Notes: generated by a model not told the origin, from the letters alone. DNA of 59,644 nt from Gloeocapsopsis crepidinum LEGE 06123 (GCF_015207655.1 NZ_JADEWN010000030.1:1-59644), one strand, 5' to 3'; shown: positions 1-7,814, counted from the first letter of the stretch. Program-made: numbers and translations.

Positions 1-114
1 CATCGTAGTCCCGTCAATTTTGGTGTTAATGTCCTCTGTGGTTTGATTGCTTATTGTCATCAGCCCAAAAAGCCCTCCCTTCACTTAGAATGGGCTTTAC
101 CTCCATCTGCTTAA
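1..114 (+). pseudogene. Transposase C-terminal fragment (DDE-type, IS end)
   Basis: The first 37 codons are open from the window edge to a TAA at 112-114. They encode a tail with the segments [15 protein letters not shown] and QPKKPSL, a style of C-terminus seen in DDE transposases of cyanobacterial insertion sequences (family possibly IS982- or IS4-like, recalled and not searched). The 5' part lies outside the window. The IS terminus must lie just after the stop, because the minus-strand amidohydrolase reading frame is recognisable from about 122 onward. No full inverted repeat can be tested with only one end present. Confidence 0.6.
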
Positions 115-122
115 CCCGAACT
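1..122. mobile_element. Right end of an insertion sequence
   Basis: This covers the transposase tail and its short non-coding edge. The border is placed at about 115-122, where the sequence switches from transposase to the interrupted amidohydrolase gene on the other strand. The inner end and any target-site duplication are outside the window. Confidence 0.5.
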
Positions 123-675
123 CAGGTTTGATACCATGTTGTAGTGCTTGTTCAACATAAGTTGATGCACCCGACTCTAGGGTTTCTGGAACTGCAAACC
201 ATCCTTCTTGGGGAAAAGCAACTAATTGAATATCGATTCGATCGCTAAGCGATCGCTGTACATCTAATAAGCCCTCTACTGCCCTTAATTCTACAAAAGC
301 ATCAGCTTCGACATTTGTGCGAATAGCTGTTGTTCCTGCTGCTACACTCCATTGCAAAGCTTGTGTTGCACGTTGTTTGATATCTGCAATGGTAAATTGA
401 GATTTTAAGTGTCGTACTGCTTGAATTGCTGAAGCTAGTCCGCTTTGAGCAAAGATATCTCCTAGAGACTCTGCTGTGAAAGCTTTATCGATGTGCGTGT
501 GTGCATCAACTAAACCTGGAGTGAGAAGTTTGCCATCAAGATGCCAAACGTGTTGTGCATTGAGGCGATCGCCTTCCACAATCTCAACAATCTTACCCTC
601 TGCTATGCCAACACACCATCGTCCCTCACGATACGGCAAAGTTACATTAGTAAACGCATAATCTAGATCTGCCAC
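97..675 (-). pseudogene. Cytosine-deaminase/AtzC-like amidohydrolase, 3' half removed by IS
   Basis: N-terminal half of a metal-dependent amidohydrolase of the cytosine deaminase type, which hydrolytically deaminates N-heterocycles. The metal-binding HTHIDK motif follows a GLVDAHTH segment. A full-length member has about 400 residues; this frame has at most 209 and its last residues (FGLSRWR) are read from IS sequence, so the gene is broken. A GTG start at 675 is preferred: it is preceded by GAGG at suitable spacing and lies just after the stop of the upstream binding-protein gene (688-686), as expected for coupled genes. An ATG at 726 in the same frame would overlap that gene by 41 nt. Substrate cannot be read from the fragment; the neighbours suggest a pyrimidine or triazine. 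Confidence 0.75.
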
Positions 676-685
676 GCATATATCC

Positions 686-1793
686 TCAAATTGCCCGCTG
701 TTCTTGTGGTGGTAAAAAGCTACCATTAAACACTTCTTCTGGTATCGGAATCTGAGCTAAACCAAAGCCTTCTGCAACTTGTTCTAGAGTTCTTTGCAAT
801 CTTGCCGAATCAACACCACCTAAACCATTTTGCTCTACTTCTGGGCTGATATATAGCGAATCCAAGGCAATTTGCAGGCGTTCTCGTTCTTGTGCTTGAT
901 CCATCAATCCATCTTCGCTGAGATTCATCACTGCAGCTAAACTTTCATCAGGATTTCTAATCGTATCTTGCAAGCCTCGGAGATACGCACTGACAAATCC
1001 CCGCACTAATTCTGGATTTTGTTCTAGGAAAGATTCGCGTACAATCAATGCATTGCCATAAAGATCTAAACCATGATCGGCATACAAAAAAGTATTGAGG
1101 CGATCGGGACCGTAACCTAGCTTATTTAAAGGCGGCAAACTCGAAATATTAAAACAGGAAATTGCATCAAACTCTCCTTGAACCAAAAGTGCTTCGCGTA
1201 GTCTTGGTTCAACATTATTCCAAGTGACAGAATCGGGATTAACTCCTGTTACTTGAGCAAAAACAGGCCAAAGTCTCCTTGCTGCATCACCCGCAGGGGC
1301 TGCTAATCGCTTGCCTTCAAGTTGTTGGGGAGAGGAAATTCCAGCATTATCAACAGCGACAATTGCAAGTGGCGATCGGTTGTACTTTATTGCCACAGCA
1401 ACCAATTATATCGTTTGGGTTCTTTTGGTTGAACTCCATCATGGAGTACATATCACCTTCTCCGATGTCGTAGACACCGCTGGCAATTTTGTTAATCGAA
1501 TCCGCTGATCCATAACCTCGATCAAATCTGACTGCAATCCCCTCTTGGGCAAAATATTCCTTCTCGATTGCTATTGCTAATGGTGCGTCAACTGCTTGTA
1601 ACAGCCAAGATAAGGTAAAGCTAACTTCTTTGAGTTCTTGATTTGCAATATTTGTGGTGGTTTGGGCTGTGGTTGGCGATCGCGAAATTGTTTGATTAGC
1701 GCAACTGCTTAGCAATACGGCTGATCCTGCAACTAATGCGAGTGAAACCACTCTTGTCCAAATCTTCGGCATGACTGTTCTGCTCATAAGCAT
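686..1793 (-). pseudogene. NMT1/THI5-like ABC substrate-binding lipoprotein, frameshifted
   Basis: Periplasmic binding protein of the nitrate/taurine/pyrimidine-precursor class. The N-terminal part (from ATG 1793) has a basic n-region, hydrophobic stretch and LSSC lipobox, then the family start ELKEVSFTLSWLLQAVDAP. Around 1402-1403 the frame breaks: with one G fewer in the minus-strand ATTGGTTGC, the protein runs on as DIIVAVAIKYN into the downstream frame that ends at 686. The rest (residues for ligand binding, GKRLAAPAG, and the C-lobe) is intact. This is either a recent one-base insertion or a sequencing error. It is the first gene of a minus-strand unit with the amidohydrolase and probably delivers that enzyme's substrate; the permease and ATPase genes are not in the window. 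Confidence 0.8.
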
Positions 1794-1896
1794 TTTGACT
1801 TTAGGACTTGAGATTGTGAAGTGAATCTTGCAACGTAACGGCAGCAGTTATTGATTACAAAGAATTTTTGGTTCAAACTGTGACTAGAAACAATCG

Positions 1897-1908
1897 ATCA
1901 TATATGAT
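1897..1908. promoter_or_regulatory. Perfect 12-bp palindrome, candidate GntR operator
   Basis: ATCATATATGAT reads the same on both strands and lies in the 187-bp spacer between the divergent binding-protein and GntR/FCD genes. FCD-type GntR regulators commonly bind short palindromes next to their own gene. It sits beside the TATATA-rich stretch that would serve as the -10 region for the minus-strand unit. Binding is inferred. Confidence 0.4.
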
Positions 1909-1938
1909 ATATAAAACCTGGATAGCACTGATTTAACT

Positions 1939-1952
1939 GTAAGCATCGCTAC
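1939..1952. promoter_or_regulatory. Candidate NtcA box GTA-N8-TAC
   Basis: GTAAGCATCGCTAC matches the cyanobacterial nitrogen regulator NtcA consensus exactly. Read on the minus strand, a TATATA hexamer begins 25 nt beyond the box, slightly longer than the usual NtcA-class spacing (20-24 nt), so the site could activate the binding-protein/amidohydrolase unit. On the plus strand it lies 29 nt before the TTG start of the GntR gene. Six fixed bases occur by chance about once per 4 kb, so the location matters more than the match. Confidence 0.45.
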
Positions 1953-1980
1953 AAAAACTGCCGATGAGGAGCAAAGCACC

Positions 1981-2667
1981 TTGACTGCAAAGCTGCACTT
2001 TCCTGCAATGACAGGACTTTCACGTACAACTCAAGCTAGTGTTACAGATTATTTAAGAAAAGCAATTCTTTCTGGCGAGTTGCCTGCGGGGACTCGTCTT
2101 GTGCAAGCAGAAATCGCTGAGGCACTTAATGTTAGCGTGACACCAATTCGCGAAGCACTCCGCGAACTGAGTACTCAAGGGTTAGTAAACTTAGATGCCT
2201 TTCGTGGTGCTGTCGTTCACACGCCGACGCTTGCAGAATTAGAAGAAATCTTTGAGATTCGTGCTGTGCTATTACCTTTAAGTATTCAAAAAGGAGTTTA
2301 TGGGATTACTGCACAAGAGATCGAGCAAGCCGAACTATTATTAGTACAAATGGAAGCAGAGTGCGATCGCCCGCGTTGGGTAGAACTGAATCGACAATTT
2401 CATAGCTTATTGTATCAAGCCGATCGCAGTTCGCATTTAAAAAACCTACTGCAACGTTTATCAGATATTGCCTCAATTTATATCAACTTATCTTTTGTAG
2501 AAAAGCCACTACAAAAAGAACTATCAGAAAAAGAACACCGTGAACTTTTAGAGGCGTATCGTTGTAAAGATGTTGCACGAGCAACACAAGTGACTCTGAA
2601 TCACATTAATTCAACATTGGAAGCTGCAAGAAAAGTTTTGCAAAAAACTTATGAAACTATAAGTTAA
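1981..2667 (+). CDS. GntR-family regulator, FCD (FadR) subfamily
   Basis: Transcription regulator of 228 residues. An N-terminal winged helix (about 15-80) has the GntR signature VSVTPIREALRELSTQGLV; the C-terminal half is an all-helical FCD ligand-binding domain (from EIFEIRAVL). The start is a TTG supported by GAGGAG 9-10 nt upstream; an ATG nine codons in lacks such a site. It lies divergent from the binding-protein/amidohydrolase unit and upstream of the ring-opening amidohydrolase genes, so it most likely senses a catabolite of this pathway and controls both directions. The ligand is unknown. Confidence 0.88.
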   Translation: MTAKLHFPAMTGLSRTTQASVTDYLRKAILSGELPAGTRLVQAEIAEALNVSVTPIREALRELSTQGLVNLDAFRGAVVHTPTLAELEEIFEIRAVLLPLSIQKGVYGITAQEIEQAELLLVQMEAECDRPRWVELNRQFHSLLYQADRSSHLKNLLQRLSDIASIYINLSFVEKPLQKELSEKEHRELLEAYRCKDVARATQVTLNHINSTLEAARKVLQKTYETIS

Positions 2668-2675
2668 GTATCGGG

Positions 2676-2702
2676 TTTGGGCAAGCAAGATGCCTACCCC
2701 AC
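2676..2702. repeat. Short dispersed repeat (GGCAAGCAAGATGCCTACCC type)
   Basis: The stretch containing GCAAGCAAGATGCCTACCCC recurs in opposite orientation at 6282-6310 as GTTAGGCATCTTGCCTGACC. Both copies are between genes. It resembles short dispersed elements common in cyanobacterial spacers. Function unknown. Confidence 0.45.
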
Positions 2703-2769
2703 ATCTAAATTTTGAATTTAGTTAACTTCCCACTCATCAATTACTAATGATCGTAAATTTAGATCAATT

Positions 2770-3900
2770 ATGAACAATGCCAATTTCCAACATCCATATA
2801 TTGTTGTTGGTGTCTTTCGATTACCAATGTCTGCACCAGAGGATGTTAGTGGATTACAACATCTTTTAGAAACACAGCAGATTCAAGCCGAAGAAATCGT
2901 AGCAATCATTGCTCAAACTGAAGGAACGGGATACGCACGCGGTTATGCATCTTTGTGTATGCAACTATTACTTTCGCAGTATCTCAAGATTTCTGTAGAA
3001 GATGTCTTCAAACGGATTCCGATGATGATGATTGGGTTATGCGGTGGTTTGATGAGTCCCCATTACACAGTGTTTACACGCAAGACGGTTGCTGCACCAT
3101 CAATACCTCCTCAAACGAAACGATTAGCTGTGGGAATTGCTGATACTCGTGTATTGCTACCCGAAGAATATGGCACAATAACGCAAGTCAAGTTAATCGC
3201 CCAAGCAGTAGAAGCAGCGATCGCCCAAGCCGGAATTAGTGCTTTAGATGACGTTCATTGCGTTGAAATCAAATGTCCAGCGATGACTCCGGCACGGCTG
3301 CAAGATGCCCAACGGCGTGGAGTGAATGTTGTTAGTACAAATCTCAATCAAGCAAGTTCGATGGCAAAGGGCGCATGTGCGTTGGGCGTCGGGTTAGCTT
3401 TAAAAGAAGTTTCTGGGGAAATCGACGATCGCGCAATTAACTGCAATCATGCACTTTACACAAATCGCGGTTCAGTTTCAGCGGGAGGAGAACAATCAGC
3501 GTGTCGTGTTTTAGTCATGGGTAACTCGGAGTTTTCTGTGAGTCCTTATCGCGTAGGACATGGCGTGATGCAAGATCAGTTAGATACGACAGGGGTGTAT
3601 GCAGCACTAAAGTCAGCAGGGTTAACTTGTCATATACCACTCACAACCGATCAACAGAACAAGATTACCCAAGTTTTTGTTAATTGTGGTGCAGATGCTG
3701 TCACTGCAATTTGCAATCGCCGTCATACAATGCACAGTGATTTCTTATCAGGTTACGCAGGCATTATGGCAAAAGCGGTAGCGAATGCGATCGTTGCTTC
3801 AGTTGTGGGCGATACCATGATTCTGGCTTCGGCAGGAAATGAACACCAAGGGGCACGCGGGAGTAATTTAGTGGCAACGATTGTTGATATGGAGAAGTAA
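2770..3900 (+). CDS. Ring-opening amidohydrolase paralog with altered active site
   Basis: A 376-residue member of the cyanuric acid hydrolase/barbiturase family, which opens six-membered N-heterocycles and is built of three repeated domains, each bearing a Lys-Ser pair. Compared with the second copy at 4323-5381, the domain-1 lysine is Gln49 (AQTEGTG) and its serine position is lost (around Ile88-Gly93, GLCGG). The domain-2 pair looks kept (Lys168 in EIKCP, Ser237 in VSAGGE). The domain-3 lysine is Asn305, although Ser354 is present. The GPPGGGP segment after EHQ is also degraded to GARGSN. It may act on another substrate or be a non-catalytic partner. The next gene follows after 4 nt, with its ribosome-binding site inside this gene's end. 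Confidence 0.85.
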   Translation: MNNANFQHPYIVVGVFRLPMSAPEDVSGLQHLLETQQIQAEEIVAIIAQTEGTGYARGYASLCMQLLLSQYLKISVEDVFKRIPMMMIGLCGGLMSPHYTVFTRKTVAAPSIPPQTKRLAVGIADTRVLLPEEYGTITQVKLIAQAVEAAIAQAGISALDDVHCVEIKCPAMTPARLQDAQRRGVNVVSTNLNQASSMAKGACALGVGLALKEVSGEIDDRAINCNHALYTNRGSVSAGGEQSACRVLVMGNSEFSVSPYRVGHGVMQDQLDTTGVYAALKSAGLTCHIPLTTDQQNKITQVFVNCGADAVTAICNRRHTMHSDFLSGYAGIMAKAVANAIVASVVGDTMILASAGNEHQGARGSNLVATIVDMEK

Positions 3901-3904
3901 AAAT

Positions 3905-4318
3905 ATGTATTTGCGTCAATCGCGGGAGTTAACTCATCAGGGTGCGATGGTGGTGTTGCAAGGGGCGATCGCTAAAGCCGAGGAGATGGGTGTACCGCAA
4001 TGTATTGCCATTGTGGATACAGGAGGAAATTTATTGGCGTTTGTGCGGATGGATGGGGCGAAGATTTTGAGTCAAATTTCTGCAACACAAAAAGCAGTGA
4101 CAGCGGTTTCCTCTCGTGTTCCTACAGGAAGTGTCGCGCAGGATGTTGAACTGAAACTTGCGTTGGCAACTGAAGGAAAACTGACAAATTTAAAAGGTGG
4201 AGTACCTATTACAATTAACGATCAAATTGTCGGAGCAATTGGAGTTGGTTCAGGAACAGGACAACAGGATCTTGAAGTGGCTTTAGCTGGTATCGCTGCA
4301 CTACAAGCAGTTGTATAA
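3905..4318 (+). CDS. GlcG/HbpS-like (DUF336) protein
   Basis: A 137-residue protein of the GlcG/HbpS (heme-degrading domain, DUF336) family. It shows the family segments IVDTGGNLLAFVRMDGA, then GGVPI and VGAIGVGSGTGQQD. Members occur beside catabolic enzymes; HbpS binds heme, but most have no proven activity. ATG 3905 has GGAGAAG at 3889-3895 overlapping the end of the upstream gene, so an earlier in-frame start at 3881 is not favoured. It sits between two ring-opening amidohydrolases with almost no spacing, implying co-translation and a shared pathway, perhaps as an accessory subunit. Confidence 0.82.
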   Translation: MYLRQSRELTHQGAMVVLQGAIAKAEEMGVPQCIAIVDTGGNLLAFVRMDGAKILSQISATQKAVTAVSSRVPTGSVAQDVELKLALATEGKLTNLKGGVPITINDQIVGAIGVGSGTGQQDLEVALAGIAALQAVV

Positions 4319-4322
4319 AAAC

Positions 4323-5381
4323 ATGAAAGTAGAAGTTTATAAAATTCCGCAGAATAGTCCTGATGACTTATCCCAGTTGGATGCACTGATTCAAAGCGGC
4401 AAGATTGATCCGTATAAGTTTGTAGCAATTCTTGGTAAAACTGAAGGTAACGGTTGCGTTAATGATTTTACACGCGGGTTTGCAGTACAAACTCTAAAAA
4501 CTTACATACAAGACAAGGCGAATCTTGAAGTTGCACAACGAATTGTTTATGTGATGTCGGGTGGTACTGAGGGGGTTTTGAGTCCGCATCTCAATATCTT
4601 TACGCGAGACGATCGCAAAGAACCGCAACACTGGGGATTAGTGATTGGAATTAGCCGTACAAGGGACTTTTTACCAACAGAGATTGGAACTTTAGAAATG
4701 GTTCAGGAAGTTGCTAAGGGTGTGGAAGCAGCGATCGCAGATGCAGAATTAAATAAATCGGATGTTCATTTTGTGCAAATTAAATGCCCGCTGATTTCTT
4801 CAACGCAACTACAAGATAAGTCTCAGGTAAAAGCAAGTAATAGCTACCAATCGATGGCGTATTCGCGCGGGGCATCTGCATTAGGTGTTGCTGTAGCGCT
4901 GGGGGAAGTTGCCTATGAGCAATTAACTGCAACCGATATTTGTGCCAACTATTCGTTGTATTCTAGAGTTGCTTCGACATCTGCGGGTGTGGAGTTACGC
5001 AACTGTGAGATCTTAGTACTGGGTAACTCGCCTCATTCAACAAGTAACTTTGTGATTGGTCATAGTGTGATGCAACATGCTTTGGATCGCGAGGCAATTT
5101 GTCAAGCAATTGAAAATACTAACCAACCTATCGAACGTGTTGTCAATATCTTTGCCAAAGCTGAAGCTGATCCTTCTGGGTTCATTTTAGGACGCAGGCA
5201 TACAATGTTAGACGATTCGGATATTAACCATACACGCATGGCAAGATCTGTCGTCGGGGCTGTTACAGCTTCTGTAGTCCAAGATCCAATGGTTTATGTA
5301 TCTGGTGGTAGCGAACACCAAGGTCCCCCAGGAGGTGGTCCTGTCGTAGCGATCGCCCAAATTATTGAACACAAAAGCTAA
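4323..5381 (+). CDS. Ring-opening amidohydrolase (cyanuric acid hydrolase/barbiturase family)
   Basis: A 352-residue enzyme with all three Lys-Ser pairs of the family: Lys39 (LGKTEGNG) with Ser79 (MSGGTEG), Lys154 (QIKCP) with Ser220 (TSAGVE), and Lys279 (FAKAEAD) with Ser327 (SGGSEHQGPPGGGP). It should open a cyclic imide or amide ring such as barbiturate or cyanurate; the two activities cannot be told apart by eye. The ATG at 4323 is chosen over an upstream TTG at 4311. It lies 4 nt after the GlcG-like gene and forms one unit with it and with the altered paralog. There is no malonate or urea catabolic gene nearby in the window. Confidence 0.88.
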   Translation: MKVEVYKIPQNSPDDLSQLDALIQSGKIDPYKFVAILGKTEGNGCVNDFTRGFAVQTLKTYIQDKANLEVAQRIVYVMSGGTEGVLSPHLNIFTRDDRKEPQHWGLVIGISRTRDFLPTEIGTLEMVQEVAKGVEAAIADAELNKSDVHFVQIKCPLISSTQLQDKSQVKASNSYQSMAYSRGASALGVAVALGEVAYEQLTATDICANYSLYSRVASTSAGVELRNCEILVLGNSPHSTSNFVIGHSVMQHALDREAICQAIENTNQPIERVVNIFAKAEADPSGFILGRRHTMLDDSDINHTRMARSVVGAVTASVVQDPMVYVSGGSEHQGPPGGGPVVAIAQIIEHKS

Positions 5382-5402
5382 CAACAAGTTGCAAGTAATA
5401 TT

Positions 5403-6131
5403 TTAAATAATTGCGTCTGGATCGACACCAAGTCGTCTTAATTCTGCTGCTAAGCGATCGGCGCGTTGTGCTTCTTGCTGTGCGCGTTGTGCCTCTTGTT
5501 GTGCTTGTTCTTGTGCTATTTGCACCATCTCCTCATCTGTTGGCAATAGCACTCCTTCTATTGTTGACCATCGCAACCAAACTGCTTCTACTCCTTTAAA
5601 TTTACCTTGCCAGCGTACGAGTGCTAATCCTAAATGTTGACTAATTAAGCGTCCTTGTTCATCGAGTGGCAATGGTGTATAAATTCCATCGTGTAGCCCA
5701 AACCCAGCAAACTCTTTTGAGTCAAATGGATCGTACCAAACATATTCGGGTACGCGCAGTTGATTTTGATAGATCAGTTTCTTTGTAGTTTTGTCTTGTT
5801 CGGCAGTACTTTCTGATAATAGTTCAATCACCATGTCAGGTCCTTTGCCTTCTTCCCACACAACCCAACTTTTACGTTCCCGTACTGGCACATCTAAAAC
5901 CACAAAAACATCAGGTCCGCGATAATCTTGGTTGCGAACTTGGTTAGGGCTGAAGTAAACAAACATATTACCGCCCACATAACCACCACCTTCACGTTGC
6001 GTTACCCACGGATAAAGTGAATCTACTAGCAAATCCATTTGCATTTTGTGCCGTTGAGTTTCCATCGGAATGCCATCATCAGAAGGTAAGGAGTCTTGCG
6101 CTGGGGAAAATGCTGATTTCGTTTGATACAT
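5403..6131 (-). CDS. Uma2-family (DUF820) nuclease-fold protein
   Basis: A 242-residue member of the Uma2 family, abundant in cyanobacteria, with a restriction-endonuclease-like fold. Visible features are the GPDVFVVLDV and VWEEGKGPDMVIELLS segments (putative D...E-x-K type site) and a Gln/Ala/Arg-rich coiled tail with repeated AQQEAQRA units ending in LRRLGVDPDAI. ATG 6131 is preceded by GGAGGTT at ideal spacing, so the in-frame start at 6149 is rejected. Convergent with the ring-opening amidohydrolase; no functional link is evident. Confidence 0.85.
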   Translation of the reverse strand: MYQTKSAFSPAQDSLPSDDGIPMETQRHKMQMDLLVDSLYPWVTQREGGGYVGGNMFVYFSPNQVRNQDYRGPDVFVVLDVPVRERKSWVVWEEGKGPDMVIELLSESTAEQDKTTKKLIYQNQLRVPEYVWYDPFDSKEFAGFGLHDGIYTPLPLDEQGRLISQHLGLALVRWQGKFKGVEAVWLRWSTIEGVLLPTDEEMVQIAQEQAQQEAQRAQQEAQRADRLAAELRRLGVDPDAII

Positions 6132-6483
6132 AGAAATAACCTCCAACAAAAGGAAGACATCATTAAGTTGCTAGTTGTTAGTTACTAGTGACTAGCCACT
6201 TTAATCGTAAGTAATTCACTCTTATTTGATAAACCTAGTGTGCTGTCGGCAAAAAAAGTTGCAATAAATTCAGATTCATTCAGCTTTTGTGGGTTAGGCA
6301 TCTTGCCTGACCAGAGTAAAATGCGATACTTTTGCAAGAGATTTATAGTAAAAGCAATAGCTTAAGAATTTAATTGGTAGTTAAAGTTGAGCTGCTAAAG
6401 AACTATATATAAAACGTTCAGTCTTAATTGAGTTCGACGAAAGTATACTAGCATCGTGATAGTTATGGTAATTTTTAGTTTTT
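6132..6483. other. Gene-free spacer, 352 bp
   Basis: Contains the divergent 5' regions of the Uma2 and HicB genes, a short run of imperfect repeats (TTAGTTACTAGTGACTAGCC) near 6178, and the second copy of the GGCATCTTGCC repeat near 6282-6310. No coding frame or structured RNA was recognised. Confidence 0.6.
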
Positions 6484-6687
6484 ATGCGATCGCTAAAAAA
6501 TTACACAATTGTGCTGCGTCCTGATGATAATGGAACTTTTGTTGCCTATATTCCAGCAATTGTAGGTTGTCACGCCTGGGGATCAACCACTGAAGAGGCA
6601 CAAGCCGAACTTATTCATGTGTTTGACATGATTCGGGATGAGTATCAACAAGCAGGTCGAGAACTGCCCGAATTGAGGTTACTGTGA
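6484..6687 (+). CDS. HicB-like antitoxin, without HicA
   Basis: A 67-residue HicB-type protein. It has the partial RNase H-like fold pattern YTIVLRPDDNGTFVAYIPAIVGC followed by GSTTEEAQAEL and a C-terminal helix. HicB normally pairs with the small RNA-cleaving toxin HicA, but no HicA-like frame is present in the 80-350 bp on either side. It is therefore an orphan or acts as a stand-alone regulator; it lacks an obvious C-terminal DNA-binding extension. Confidence 0.75.
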   Translation: MRSLKNYTIVLRPDDNGTFVAYIPAIVGCHAWGSTTEEAQAELIHVFDMIRDEYQQAGRELPELRLL

Positions 6688-6766
6688 CTCACGACCGCTA
6701 AAGCAAAAGAACAACAGTGATAGTAACAAAACAAAATATCGTTGTCTAAAATCAAAGCACAACGAT

Positions 6767-7729
6767 TTACAATGCGATCGCTCTCGGTAACATTGCTTTT
6801 GATAACATCCCGTGAACGCCTTTTTGGGGCAGATTGACAACTTGGGTAATGCGAAAATTTACGGCTAAACTACACAACACATAAGCTTCTTCGGCACTCA
6901 ATCCTACATAGTGTTGGAGGAGATTAATCATTTGCTGTAGTGCGGATTCAAAAGCTGCATCTAAAGTTTGTCCAAAGCCCATTGTCATTATATCGGTGGG
7001 CGTTTCTGCTACTGGAGTTGTTAGTTCGAGAGCTTTGTGTAGTTGAATTTTAATTCTGCCATTCATTGATGTTTCAATCGCAGTCAAATCAACTTCACCA
7101 TCACCTTGTGCAGAGTGTCCGTCACCAATTGAAAATAATGCACCAGGAACAAAAACAGGTAAAAATATCCGCGATCCTGCTTGCAGTTCTTTGTTATCAA
7201 TATTTCCTCCATAATTACCAGGCGGAACAGAAGAACGGTTCTCAGGAGTGGCAACACCAAGAATGCCAAAGAAAGGTTTCAATGGAATTTGTATCCCACT
7301 ATTAGGTGGAAATTCTGCAATTTGCTTTTCTAAATCTAGTGAAATAAAACGTAGCTTGTGTTCAGAAAAACGTTTATTTAATGCACCTTTTTCAGGGTAA
7401 ATTGCATTAAATCCAATAGGTAAGCGTGGATAAATTGCTTCTATATTAACTTCTATGACATCTCCAGGTACAGCATCTTTGATATAAATTGGTCCTGTTA
7501 GTAAGTGAGGTCCTGAACTAACTTTTTGTTCTGAAGGAAGATATTGACAAATCTCTAGAAATTCAGGCGTAAGAAATTCTCGTGGTGCTTTGTCGTAAAT
7601 ATAAAATCCGGTATATGTCTCTACATCAATAGTGTCACCTGGATTAATTGTTAAAACAGGTTTCAATTGATGGGAAAAGCCGCCTAGATGTACTGTTTGA
7701 CAGGTTGCTTTGAGAATATGATGCGTCAT
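6767..7729 (-). CDS. Formamidase/acetamidase (FmdA/AmdA family)
   Basis: A 320-residue cytosolic amidohydrolase that releases ammonia from short amides such as formamide or acetamide. Family features are the beta-rich fold with PGDTIDVET near residue 30, GNYGGNIDNKEL and the metal-binding GDGHSAQGDGEV. The length is normal for the family. A perfect NtcA-type box lies 72-85 nt upstream of the start with a matching -10 motif, so it is probably induced under nitrogen limitation. This fits the ring-opening enzymes at 2770-5381. Confidence 0.88.
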   Translation of the reverse strand: MTHHILKATCQTVHLGGFSHQLKPVLTINPGDTIDVETYTGFYIYDKAPREFLTPEFLEICQYLPSEQKVSSGPHLLTGPIYIKDAVPGDVIEVNIEAIYPRLPIGFNAIYPEKGALNKRFSEHKLRFISLDLEKQIAEFPPNSGIQIPLKPFFGILGVATPENRSSVPPGNYGGNIDNKELQAGSRIFLPVFVPGALFSIGDGHSAQGDGEVDLTAIETSMNGRIKIQLHKALELTTPVAETPTDIMTMGFGQTLDAAFESALQQMINLLQHYVGLSAEEAYVLCSLAVNFRITQVVNLPQKGVHGMLSKAMLPRAIAL

Positions 7730-7800
7730 GCGATCGCAATGTAGACCACAATCAAAGATTTTAACCTGTTGAGTTTAATTCAGTAGTTAATTATATTTAT

Positions 7801-7814
7801 GTAATATTTTTTAC
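7801..7814. promoter_or_regulatory. NtcA-type promoter box upstream of formamidase
   Basis: GTAATATTTTTTAC is a perfect GTA-N8-TAC. Read towards the formamidase gene (minus strand), 23 nt separate it from TAAACT (plus-strand positions 7772-7777), matching the TAN3T -10 element at the spacing of NtcA-activated promoters. In the other direction the nearest TAN3T is only 17 nt away, so the porin is the less likely target. Confidence 0.6.
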
